Shown: piece by piece, positions 26,324-32,981 of the stretch
How positions within the stretch are numbered: position 1 is the first letter of the stretch
Layout: the number at the start of each line of letters is the position of its first letter
Translations under genes and position numbers: made by a program
Notes under the pieces: generated by a model
Databases searched by the model: none
Seen by the model: the letters and a program-made list of their open reading frames with translations, nothing else
What the model was told of the DNA's origin: nothing
Assembly: GCF_007990505.1 (NCBI RefSeq)
Contig: NZ_AP019822.1
Coordinates: forward strand, 868,001-932,000
From: Pseudoleptotrichia goodfellowii
Lineage (GTDB): Bacteria; Fusobacteriota; Fusobacteriia; Fusobacteriales; Leptotrichiaceae
DNA: 64,000 nucleotides
Reading direction: 5' to 3'

Positions 26324-26345
26324 AAGAGGCGTAAGCCTCTTTATT
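26324..26345. terminator. Hairpin downstream of the transposase
   Basis: AAGAGGC (26324-26330) and GCCTCTT (26335-26341) form a perfect 7-bp stem with a GTAA loop. A second 7-bp hairpin, ATCCAAC/GTTGGAT, lies at 26378-26394, just past the transposase stop. Confidence 0.5.
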
Positions 26346-26403
26346 ATCTTTTTATCAAAAAAAATGTATGACAAAATATCCAACATAGTTGGATTAAAAA
26401 GAT

Positions 26404-27566
26404 TTAATAATATCTTTTAGGTTTGGGATATAAATAATGATAAAATTCCCATACAATCATTCTAATGTTACATATAGGACAATAGAAAGGATTTATACCG
26501 AAAGTTTTAAATGTTTGTCTTTGATAAAAAGAAAATTTATTAGGGACAATATTCTTCTTAAAAGGAATAACAGCTCTTTTTAGCTTATTGGAAATATGTC
26601 TTGCATATAGTCCATATCTATTAACCATTTTAAAATTTTTAGGAGGTACATGGATTAAAATTTGGGAAATAAATTTTTGAATAGGCATAGTAATAAATGT
26701 TTTTTGTTTATCATTAGCTAAATCATTGTAAAAGAAAGTAACTTCATTGTCAGTAATATCAGTAATTTTATACTCAGCAATAGGAGAACGTGCAAGATAT
26801 CGACCTAAGTATTTGATAATACCTTTGGTGTTATTGACATCACCGCTTCTGACATTAAAAAAGAATCTTGCATTTTGACTATATAGCTTATTGACAGTAA
26901 TTTTAGCTAATCTTTTAATTTTTTGATTAGGATAGTTCCCCTTAGAAATAATATCAAGGACGTGATATTTCCATTGAGCTGCAATAGTATCAACATTAAA
27001 GTATTCAAGTTTTTTAAAATCAAAATTTTTATTAAATCCTCCGAGAGAAACGATAGCGTGAATATGAGGATTCCATTTTAAATCACGCCCGAAAGTATGA
27101 ATAACAGAAATAAGACCATAATGAAGAATATCAGAATCAGTGAAGTAATATTTAGAAGATTTGGAAATTTTATTAATTCTTTTATTCTTTTTAGAAATAT
27201 TCTGCATGCTTTAGGAATAGTAAAAAGAACATGTCTGTGAGGAATGTTTAGAATATGTTTATGAATATTATCAGTCCAAAGTTGCGAATATTTGTAACCG
27301 CAAGAAGGACAGAGTCTGGATTTACAGGAAAGAGGGAATTTGTAAGTAATAGGACAGTTAGGGCATTTGAAAGAAACAAAGCCTTTGGATAAATCTCTAC
27401 AAGCAAGAAATTTAGAGATAGAAAATTTAATATATTGAAGGTGTTTAGGGTTAAGATAATTTTTCTTGCAAAAGTTTAAAGAATTTAGTACAATGTTTTT
27501 ATTACTGAAGATAGTTTTCAGTTTATTTTGTATAAAGTGTTTACTAGTCATAAATACAGTATACAA
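26404..27566 (-). pseudogene. IS91-family-like transposase (zinc-ribbon + Y2 domain), frameshifted
   Basis: The N-terminal part (minus strand from 27566 or the ATG at 27551) carries a zinc-binding transposase domain: FKCPNCP...CKSRLCPSCGYKYSQLW, then HRHVLFTIPKACRIF. The C-terminal part (to 26404) carries the catalytic rolling-circle region with FGRDLKWNPHIHAIVSLGG, YLGRYLARSPIAEYKI and the terminal CPICNIRM zinc knuckle. The two frames overlap between 27078 and 27207, and a single -1 shift near 27180-27215 would join them into about 380 residues, a normal size. No canonical slippery heptamer is in frame there, so I read it as a mutation. A TATACT box lies just upstream. Confidence 0.8.
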
Positions 27567-27567
27567 A

Positions 27568-27599
27568 AAAATCAGCCGAATTTCAATTCGGCTTTTTTT
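27568..27599. terminator. Strong bidirectional terminator between transposase and mini-ORF
   Basis: AGCCGAAT (27574-27581) and ATTCGGCT (27586-27593) form a perfect 8-bp stem with a TTCA loop. T-tracts lie on both strands. It separates the transposase promoter from the mini-ORF promoter. Confidence 0.85.
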
Positions 27600-27601
27600 A
27601 G

Positions 27602-27607
27602 TATAAT
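27602..27607 (+). promoter_or_regulatory. -10 box of the candidate toxin transcript
   Basis: TATAAT directly follows the terminator, predicting a start near 27613-27615 and a leader of about 42 bases. The -35 region lies in the terminator stem and is not a good match. Confidence 0.45.
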
Positions 27608-27655
27608 TATTTTATCGGGTCGCAAGCCTGGAATTCAATTTTACAAGGAGGGAAT

Positions 27656-27715
27656 ATGAAATTATTGTTTTGGGTTATTGTATCGTTTTTATTGATACAA
27701 TATTTCCTACTTTAG
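27656..27715 (+). CDS. 19-residue hydrophobic peptide, candidate type I toxin
   Basis: The peptide MKLLFWVIVSFLLIQYFLL follows an ideal ribosome binding site (AAGGAGGG, 27645-27652). It is almost entirely hydrophobic after one lysine, like the 18-19-residue Ibs toxins of enteric bacteria, though it is not recognisably the same family. The mRNA is structured: GAGGGAATA (27648-27656), which covers the RBS and the first base of the start codon, is perfectly complementary to TATTCCCTC (27719-27727) after the stop. TTGTATC/GATACAA (27679-27685, 27694-27700) pair within the ORF. A short GC hairpin with a T-tract (27729-27747) may end the transcript. This resembles type I toxin messages whose RBS is locked by long-range pairing. 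The gap 27716-27983 holds nothing else that I recognise. Confidence 0.55.
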   Translation: MKLLFWVIVSFLLIQYFLL

Positions 27716-27983
27716 TTTTATTCCCTCAACCCTGCGGGGTAATTTTTAATTATATTATTTGAAAATTTTCAGAAAAAACAAAAAATACAGCTGAAAAGAA
27801 TAAAAAATATTGATAAATTCTGAAAGAAGAGTAAAATTTAATATAATAATAAAAATTTTAAATTGTATAAAAATTGAAATAGATAAATTATTCAATGTTT
27901 TAAATTTATAGTAAGAAATAATAATGTTTTAGGAAGAGGAGAAAATATATGAAATAAATTATACTAATAATTAAGGAGATTTA

Positions 27984-28436
27984 ATGAAAAAGTATGGGGA
28001 ACAGATAAAATTGCTAATTATATTTCAAGTAATTAAAACAGTTTTAGCTTTTGTTTTAGATTACAGATATTTAAACTGGGTTACAATATTCGGTATTCTG
28101 ATTTTTTATATAATCTCGGAAATTTTGAAAAATAAACGTATGGTGTACTGTTATTACTGTTTTTTGTTTTATGAATTTTCGGGATTATCAATGATTTATT
28201 TATTATCATACAAATATGAGTATACATGGGAAATTACTACAACAATTATCATTATGATATTTTCGGAATTAAGATTTAAAAAATTAATCAAATTTATGAA
28301 AAAAAGCAGCAAAGGAAAAAAAATAGAATTTTTTGCATTTTTATCGACAATTTTGATTTTAAAATTAATCATAACATCTATAGTATTTACTATAATACTT
28401 CTTTTACTGTTACATTTTCATTTAATCGGAAATTAA
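27984..28436 (+). CDS. Four-TM membrane protein, array member A, unknown
   Basis: The 150-residue protein has four predicted membrane segments and little else. After the second segment it carries MVYCYYCFLFYEFSG, and before the last segment a basic patch ELRFKKLIKFMKKSSKGKK. Related patterns recur in the next three large proteins (YYYYGILVYQ and EIEYKPTRKIL in B, YYRALFY and ELKYRLIIK in C, YYYFGILMF and EFKFKVIRKIL in D), so the four look like diverged tandem duplicates. RBS AAGGAG precedes the ATG. No known family is recognised. Confidence 0.65.
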   Translation: MKKYGEQIKLLIIFQVIKTVLAFVLDYRYLNWVTIFGILIFYIISEILKNKRMVYCYYCFLFYEFSGLSMIYLLSYKYEYTWEITTTIIIMIFSELRFKKLIKFMKKSSKGKKIEFFAFLSTILILKLIITSIVFTIILLLLLHFHLIGN

Positions 28437-28449
28437 AGAGGAGAGGGTT

Positions 28450-28581
28450 ATGAAGAAGTTGTTTCAGATATTGATAATTATACTTACAATATATGTGCTG
28501 TTAATAGGGTTTCTTAATAATTACAGTACAAAAAGAAAAATTTCCGAAGGGAAATTGGAATATCCGGGGAGGATTAAATGA
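28450..28581 (+). CDS. 43-residue single-TM peptide between array members A and B
   Basis: A small ORF starts at the ATG at 28450 behind GAGGAGAGGG. It has a hydrophobic segment (about residues 4-23, LFQILIIILTIYVLLIGFL) and a charged tail STKRKISEGKLEYPGRIK. Its TGA overlaps the ATG of member B by the sequence ATGA, so the two are translationally coupled. A similar 40-residue ORF sits between members C and D. The layout (strong RBS, coupling, repeat occurrence) supports real translation. Function is unknown. Confidence 0.6.
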   Translation: MKKLFQILIIILTIYVLLIGFLNNYSTKRKISEGKLEYPGRIK

Positions 28582-29069
28582 ATAAGTATTTAAAATCTAT
28601 TATTTCGATGATTATTTGTCAAATGATAATTTATGTAAATATTCTTTTAAACGAGATAATTTTCCCCTCAGATACAGGAAAGAATTTTTACGAATGGGGA
28701 TTATTATTGACGTATATATTTTTATATTTGATAATGAAAATAATTGCAGGGAAAAAATACGAGGTAGTATATTATTACTATGGAATACTTGTGTATCAGA
28801 TTACAGGAGATTTATTTGTATCAATTTATAAAATTATCGATAGAGATACACATGTTCCGTGGATTTTCGGGATTTTGATTTTGTTGTTATTAGTAGAGAT
28901 AGAATATAAGCCGACACGAAAAATATTGGTAAAAATGAAACCGACGGAATGGGAACTTATATTAATGATTGCTACAGGACAGTTTTTAAGAATTTTTTTG
29001 ATTATATTCACATTTTACGGTATGCTGTTACAGAGATTTTCTATGGGAGGAGTAGAAATATTAAGATGA
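28578..29069 (+). CDS. Four-TM membrane protein, array member B, unknown
   Basis: The 163-residue protein has four membrane segments with the shared motif VVYYYYGILVYQITGDLF (about 63-80) and EIEYKPTRKILVKMKPTEWELI before the last segment. It starts over the stop codon of the 43-residue peptide, and its own stop overlaps the start of member C (ATGA at 29066-29069). The RBS GGGGAGG lies 8 bases before its ATG. The protein is probably in the inner membrane with a short cytoplasmic basic loop. Confidence 0.65.
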   Translation: MNKYLKSIISMIICQMIIYVNILLNEIIFPSDTGKNFYEWGLLLTYIFLYLIMKIIAGKKYEVVYYYYGILVYQITGDLFVSIYKIIDRDTHVPWIFGILILLLLVEIEYKPTRKILVKMKPTEWELILMIATGQFLRIFLIIFTFYGMLLQRFSMGGVEILR

Positions 29070-29545
29070 TAAAGGAGTATGAAAATAAACTCAAAATTGA
29101 TAAAAGTCTTATAACAATTTCTATTTTTTCACTATATAATCAATTTATGCTGATATCATTAGAAAGTTTTAAAGAATTTGGGATAGTGGAAATAATAATA
29201 TTCGTATTATCGTATTTTATAATAATCTCTGTTTATAAACAAAAATCTTACATAACAGAAATAGTGAAATTTTATTACAGAGCATTATTTTACAAGCTAA
29301 TAGGATATATTCAAATTTATTTTTACTCTTATAATTTTAAATATAAAAAAGAAGTATTTATTTTAATTATACTCGGAATAATTATGGAGTTAAAATACAG
29401 ATTAATAATAAAATCGGATATGGAAGCGAAAAAGAATGAGACAGCAATATGGTTTGTTATGAGCCAACTTGCAATGATTGAGATAGTGGTTCTGGCAGGA
29501 ATTGTAACAGCAGTTTATTTTTTGTTTTTCGGGAATTATCAATGA
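29066..29545 (+). CDS. Four-TM membrane protein, array member C, unknown
   Basis: The 159-residue protein is the most divergent of the four. It retains VKFYYRALFYKLIGY (about 69-83) and IMELKYRLIIKSDMEAKKNETAIWF. Four membrane segments are predicted. Translation probably restarts at the ATGA overlap with member B, since the nearest GGAGGAG is about 14 bases upstream, further than usual. It precedes the 40-residue peptide. Confidence 0.6.
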   Translation: MIKEYENKLKIDKSLITISIFSLYNQFMLISLESFKEFGIVEIIIFVLSYFIIISVYKQKSYITEIVKFYYRALFYKLIGYIQIYFYSYNFKYKKEVFILIILGIIMELKYRLIIKSDMEAKKNETAIWFVMSQLAMIEIVVLAGIVTAVYFLFFGNYQ

Positions 29546-29562
29546 CAGAAAAGGAGTATATT

Positions 29563-29685
29563 ATGAAAGCATTAAGAAGAACAATTTTAATAATAGCAAT
29601 ATGTTCAACATTAATAACCGTTGCAAACTATATAAGAGTAAGAATATTTATAAAAACAGGAGAAATAGTGAAATATGAAAAATAG
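29563..29685 (+). CDS. 40-residue single-TM peptide between array members C and D
   Basis: The peptide MKALRRTILIIAICSTLITV continues with ANYIRVRIFIKTGEIVKYEK. It has a basic N-terminus, one hydrophobic segment and a charged C-terminal tail, the same layout as the 43-residue peptide at 28450. AAAGGAG lies 7 bases before the ATG. Its end overlaps the start of member D by 11 bases. It is probably a second copy of the same micropeptide class. Confidence 0.6.
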   Translation: MKALRRTILIIAICSTLITVANYIRVRIFIKTGEIVKYEK

Positions 29686-30160
29686 TGAAAAATATTTGAA
29701 AATTTTTGATATGTTAATTATTTTCCAAACAATTTCTATTTTAAATCAGTTTTTGAATGATATTTTGGTTATATATACTAAAGGAAAAAGGTATGATTAT
29801 ATAACGGAATTACTAATATTCATAGTATTTTATGCTGCCGTGGAGTTAATTAAAAATAAGGAAATGATTTATTATTATTTCGGAATATTGATGTTTTCAT
29901 ATTTGAATATATTTTTCTCATTTTTTACATTTTATAAGAAAGAAAACGGGTTTAAATTAGAAGTATTTATAGTTATGACAGTGTTGATTTTGATATATGA
30001 ATTTAAATTTAAAGTGATAAGAAAGATTTTAGAGAGAATGAGTAAAGCAGATAAGCTAATATTAATCGGATATATGTTACTTTTACTGTGTTCGGGAGAA
30101 ATAATAAATATTTTGTTCTGGCTGAAAATAAGCACTCAAATGTCAGTTATTATACATTAA
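29675..30160 (+). CDS. Four-TM membrane protein, array member D, unknown
   Basis: The 161-residue protein has the shared pattern: an N-terminal amphipathic start LKIFDMLIIFQTISILNQFLN, MIYYYFGILMFSYLN (about 69-83) and YEFKFKVIRKILERMSKADKLILI before the final segment. RBS ACAGGAG lies within the end of the 40-residue ORF. It is the closest in layout to member A. Function is unknown. Confidence 0.65.
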   Translation: MKNSEKYLKIFDMLIIFQTISILNQFLNDILVIYTKGKRYDYITELLIFIVFYAAVELIKNKEMIYYYFGILMFSYLNIFFSFFTFYKKENGFKLEVFIVMTVLILIYEFKFKVIRKILERMSKADKLILIGYMLLLLCSGEIINILFWLKISTQMSVIIH

Positions 30161-30187
30161 AAATATAAAGTAAAAGGAAGATAAGAG

Positions 30188-31084
30188 ATGGAAAAAATAA
30201 TAAGAAAATCATGGTATGTAATATACTTACTACTTTTAGGGCGAAATATCCAGCTGCTTTCCAACGGATATTCAAATAAGTTGACAGGGGTGCTTTTATT
30301 AGCAAATGCATTATCCTGTATTATATTCTGTCTGTTTATAATATTGAAAACCAAGAGATATAATGTTTATGTGATAAACTTGATATTGGGATTTTCTTTA
30401 TTTTATACAAAGTATTCGGGATACAGAGATTTAAATAAGAATTTTAACCGAATAGTTATCCTTATTTATATGTTATCTTTGATAATTCAGATTTTGATAT
30501 TCCTGTTTTTTTATCATCGAAAAAAGAAAAATACTAAAATATCAGGATTAATAATACTTTCTGTTTTAATCGGAATGATATTTTTGGAATTTTTAAATAA
30601 ATTTTATTGGGAATCGAAAAAAATATTTTACAGTACACATATAACAAAGATAAAAGATGAAGAAGAAATGGTTGAAATAATAAAAAGAATGCCTGCAGTT
30701 TCATCGGTATATTTAAGTGAAAATGAAGGAGAATCTGAAAAAAGTTACGGAGAAGTAAGCTATTATTTGAGTTATTTAAAAGAGTTTTCTGAAAAGTCTG
30801 ATAAAATAATAGTTGTATCTTTAAAAACATCCATAGATAATGATTCTCTTAATTTGTTGACGGAAAAAATAATCGGATATTTGAAACTTGTCGGGGCTGA
30901 AAAAGAAAAAATTATGCTTTATATCGTTGATGACAGAGATAAAAAAGAGGAAGTAAGAGTATACAGAATAGAAAGTAGTCATTTTGAAATAAAATATGAA
31001 AGAGAGTATAGTGTTGTAGCTGGTTCGGTAATAGAAATAATTATTGCATCTGTAATAAAATTGATGAAAAGAACGATTCAATAA
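30188..31084 (+). CDS. Membrane protein with soluble C-terminal domain, end of array, unknown
   Basis: The 298-residue protein has about five hydrophobic segments in its first 140 residues, then a soluble region (about 150-298). That region looks like an alpha/beta fold: ITKIKDEEEMVEIIKRMPAVSSVYL, KIIVVSLKTSI, KIMLYIVDDRDKKEEVRVYRIE, with a final hydrophobic helix SVIEIIIASVIKLMKR. No family is recognised. It is 28 bases after member D behind AAAGGAAG and is likely in the same operon; the combination suggests it is the effector or sensor of this cluster. Confidence 0.6.
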   Translation: MEKIIRKSWYVIYLLLLGRNIQLLSNGYSNKLTGVLLLANALSCIIFCLFIILKTKRYNVYVINLILGFSLFYTKYSGYRDLNKNFNRIVILIYMLSLIIQILIFLFFYHRKKKNTKISGLIILSVLIGMIFLEFLNKFYWESKKIFYSTHITKIKDEEEMVEIIKRMPAVSSVYLSENEGESEKSYGEVSYYLSYLKEFSEKSDKIIVVSLKTSIDNDSLNLLTEKIIGYLKLVGAEKEKIMLYIVDDRDKKEEVRVYRIESSHFEIKYEREYSVVAGSVIEIIIASVIKLMKRTIQ

Positions 31085-31111
31085 AAAAGGCTATAAATAA
31101 GTGAAAAAAGG

Positions 31112-31140
31112 TTGACAAATTAGAATAAAAAATATATTAT
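31112..31140 (+). promoter_or_regulatory. Near-consensus promoter of the permease leader
   Basis: TTGACA (31112-31117), 17 bases, then TATTAT (31135-31140). The predicted start near 31147 leaves a 227-base untranslated leader before the permease ATG. Confidence 0.75.
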
Positions 31141-31221
31141 TATTGAAAATAAAAGAAAGAAATTACTTTTCAATAAATTATAAAATATTTAAGAATAATA
31201 AATTTGATCAGTTTATCAGTA

Positions 31222-31333
31222 AAATTGTTTAAGGGGGTAGCGATAAAGTTAATATTGTTATTTCACTATTTTGGGGCGTATAGATTATTTAAAATAAGGC
31301 ATACGTGACGACAATTTTGCCGTCATTTTTTTG
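31222..31333 (+). promoter_or_regulatory. Structured leader with intrinsic terminator, candidate riboswitch or attenuator
   Basis: A terminator-like hairpin TGACG...CGTCA followed by T7 lies at 31307-31333. Its loop sequence ACAATTTT (31311-31318) is perfectly complementary to AAAATTGT (31222-31229). That pairing would close a domain of about 80 bases and disrupt the terminator. Inside are a stem CGTAT/ATACG capped by TTATT/AATAA (31277-31305) and the G-rich segment AAGGGGGTAGCGA. I recognise no known riboswitch class, and the T-box signature is absent. The downstream gene suggests an amino acid as ligand. Confidence 0.5.
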
Positions 31334-31373
31334 TAAATTAATAATTTTGATAAGTATTTCAGAAAGGCAGAAA

Positions 31374-32711
31374 ATGAAAATAATAGCAGATAATTCATTA
31401 AAAAAAGTATTGGGGCTACCTACAGCTACGTTTCTTGTAATTAACATGATAATCGGTTCGGGTATATTTTTTAAAGCTCAGGGAGTGTTGGAAGCCACTA
31501 AAGGAACGCCGGGATTTGCCTTGGCAGCATGGGTTTTTGCAGGGATAATAAATCTTTGCGGAGGGCTTACAGTAGCAGAGCTTTCAGGAGCTATCCCTGA
31601 AACCGGAGGAATGGTAATATGGCTGAAAAGAGTTTTCGGAAATAAAACGGGATATTTAGCAGGATGGACTTATGCTTTTGTATTCTGGCCCGCATATATT
31701 TCCGCTCAGGCAAATGTTATTGCACTGCAATTATGTAAATTGTTTCAGATAAATTTATCCCAACAAAAAATTATTGCATTGACATTTATAGTATTTTTAT
31801 TTGTAATGAACTTTTTCGGTGCAAAAACAGGGGGAATAATAACAAATATATTTACAGTTGCTAAATTGATTCCGGTAATAGTGATAATAATTGCGGCATT
31901 TTTCTTTAAAGGAGGCTCTTTCAATAATTTGACACCTATTTTGCCTGTCGGAGAAAATCCGATGAGTAATTTTTCTATATTGGGTGCTGCGATCTTATCG
32001 TGTATGTTTGCTTATGACGGCTGGCAGCATGCGGGAACTGTCGCCGGAGAAATGAAAAATCCTGAAAAAGATCTTCCTCTTGCTATAACAATAGGAATTA
32101 CGGGAGTATGTATTATTTACTTTATAATTAATCTGGCATATCTATATGTACTGCCTGCAGGTGTACTTATGAAAACGGCAACTCCTGCGGCAGATGTGGC
32201 TTTAACATTATTAGGGAGCGGAATAGGAACAAAACTGATAACAGTGGGAATTTTGATTTCAGTATTCGGAACATTGAACGGAGCAATACTGATTTCTACA
32301 AGAATACCTTATACAATGGCTATTGATAAAGAAATCCCTTACAGTGAAAAATTTGCAAAATTACATCCGAAGTTTAAGACTTCTTTTGCGAGTTTTCTCT
32401 TAATGTTTGTAATAGGAGTTATTATGACTTTGTCAGGCTCATTTAATACACTATCCGATATGGCAATGTTCAGTCTGTGGATTTTTAATGTTTTATCTTT
32501 TATAGCTGTAATTAAATTCCGTAAAGACAGACCTGATATAAAAAGACCGTATAAAGTTCCGTTATATCCTTTGGTACCTATAATTGCTATTTTAGGAGGA
32601 ATTATAGTTTTATTAAGTGCTTTAATAACACAAACGTATTTGGCATTAATAGGACTGGTTTTAACAGGTTCAGGAATGATAGTCAACCGTTTTGTGAAAA
32701 AAGAAGAATAG
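31374..32711 (+). CDS. APC-superfamily amino-acid permease (SteT/LAT-like)
   Basis: This 445-residue permease has about 12 membrane segments. The first carries the APC substrate motif MIIGSGIFFKAQG (22-34), and AYDGWQHAGTVAGEMKNPEKDLPLA is the conserved segment around TM6. The pattern resembles L-type and serine/threonine exchangers (SteT), so it likely imports or exchanges a neutral amino acid. I start it at the ATG at 31374 behind AGAAAGG; an upstream in-frame stretch lies in the terminator hairpin. Expression is likely controlled by the leader. A terminator follows. Confidence 0.88.
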   Translation: MKIIADNSLKKVLGLPTATFLVINMIIGSGIFFKAQGVLEATKGTPGFALAAWVFAGIINLCGGLTVAELSGAIPETGGMVIWLKRVFGNKTGYLAGWTYAFVFWPAYISAQANVIALQLCKLFQINLSQQKIIALTFIVFLFVMNFFGAKTGGIITNIFTVAKLIPVIVIIIAAFFFKGGSFNNLTPILPVGENPMSNFSILGAAILSCMFAYDGWQHAGTVAGEMKNPEKDLPLAITIGITGVCIIYFIINLAYLYVLPAGVLMKTATPAADVALTLLGSGIGTKLITVGILISVFGTLNGAILISTRIPYTMAIDKEIPYSEKFAKLHPKFKTSFASFLLMFVIGVIMTLSGSFNTLSDMAMFSLWIFNVLSFIAVIKFRKDRPDIKRPYKVPLYPLVPIIAILGGIIVLLSALITQTYLALIGLVLTGSGMIVNRFVKKEE

Positions 32712-32737
32712 TGAAAATTTTAAAAATAAAAAATTTG

Positions 32738-32768
32738 AAAAGAGCTTTTCATGGATTGGCTCTTTTTG
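32738..32768 (+). terminator. Terminator of the permease gene
   Basis: AAAAGAGC (32738-32745) pairs with GCTCTTTT (32759-32766), with a T-run after the stem. Confidence 0.8.
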
Positions 32769-32807
32769 TTTTTGATAAAAAAATATTACAACGATTCAAA
32801 TTTTTTA

Positions 32808-32836
32808 TTGATTTTTAAAATTATCTTTGCTATACT
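32808..32836 (+). promoter_or_regulatory. Promoter of the AbgT-family gene
   Basis: TTGATT (32808-32813) and TATACT (32831-32836) are 17 bases apart, giving a leader of about 140 bases. Confidence 0.65.
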
Positions 32837-32981
32837 TTGAGTAATAGAAGTTACATACAAAAATTTAAGAAAAATAAAGTAATTGAAACACAAAAAAAAT
32901 AAAGATTTAATAAGTTATATTAAATATGAATAATAAAATATATAGTGAATTTAATTTTAAAATAAAATATGGAGGTAAAAA

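Larger units (their letters stand above)
26184..27647 (-). mobile_element. Possible IS91-type insertion sequence, boundaries uncertain
   Basis: A zinc-ribbon/Y2 transposase gene is flanked by 28-base imperfect inverted segments (26184-26211 and 27620-27647). Subterminal hairpins lie at 26215-26236, 26324-26341, 26378-26394 and 27574-27593, an arrangement that would suit a rolling-circle element. GAAC and CAAG tetranucleotides, target motifs of the IS91 family, occur at the two edges. The ends are inferred, and the inverted segments could instead be an sRNA and its target. Confidence 0.4.

Noticed and set aside
27078..27215. Programmed -1 frameshift in the transposase
   Set aside because: No in-frame X-XXY-YYZ slippery heptamer with a following structure was found in the overlap, so a mutation is simpler.
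27984..30160. Bacteriocin/immunity cluster
   Set aside because: No leader peptide with a double-glycine motif, no peptidase-ABC exporter and no modification enzymes are present. Immunity-like roles remain only a general idea.
31233..31290. Manganese (yybP-ykoY) riboswitch in the permease leader because of GGGGGTAGC
   Set aside because: The second conserved loop of that class is missing and the downstream gene is an amino-acid permease.
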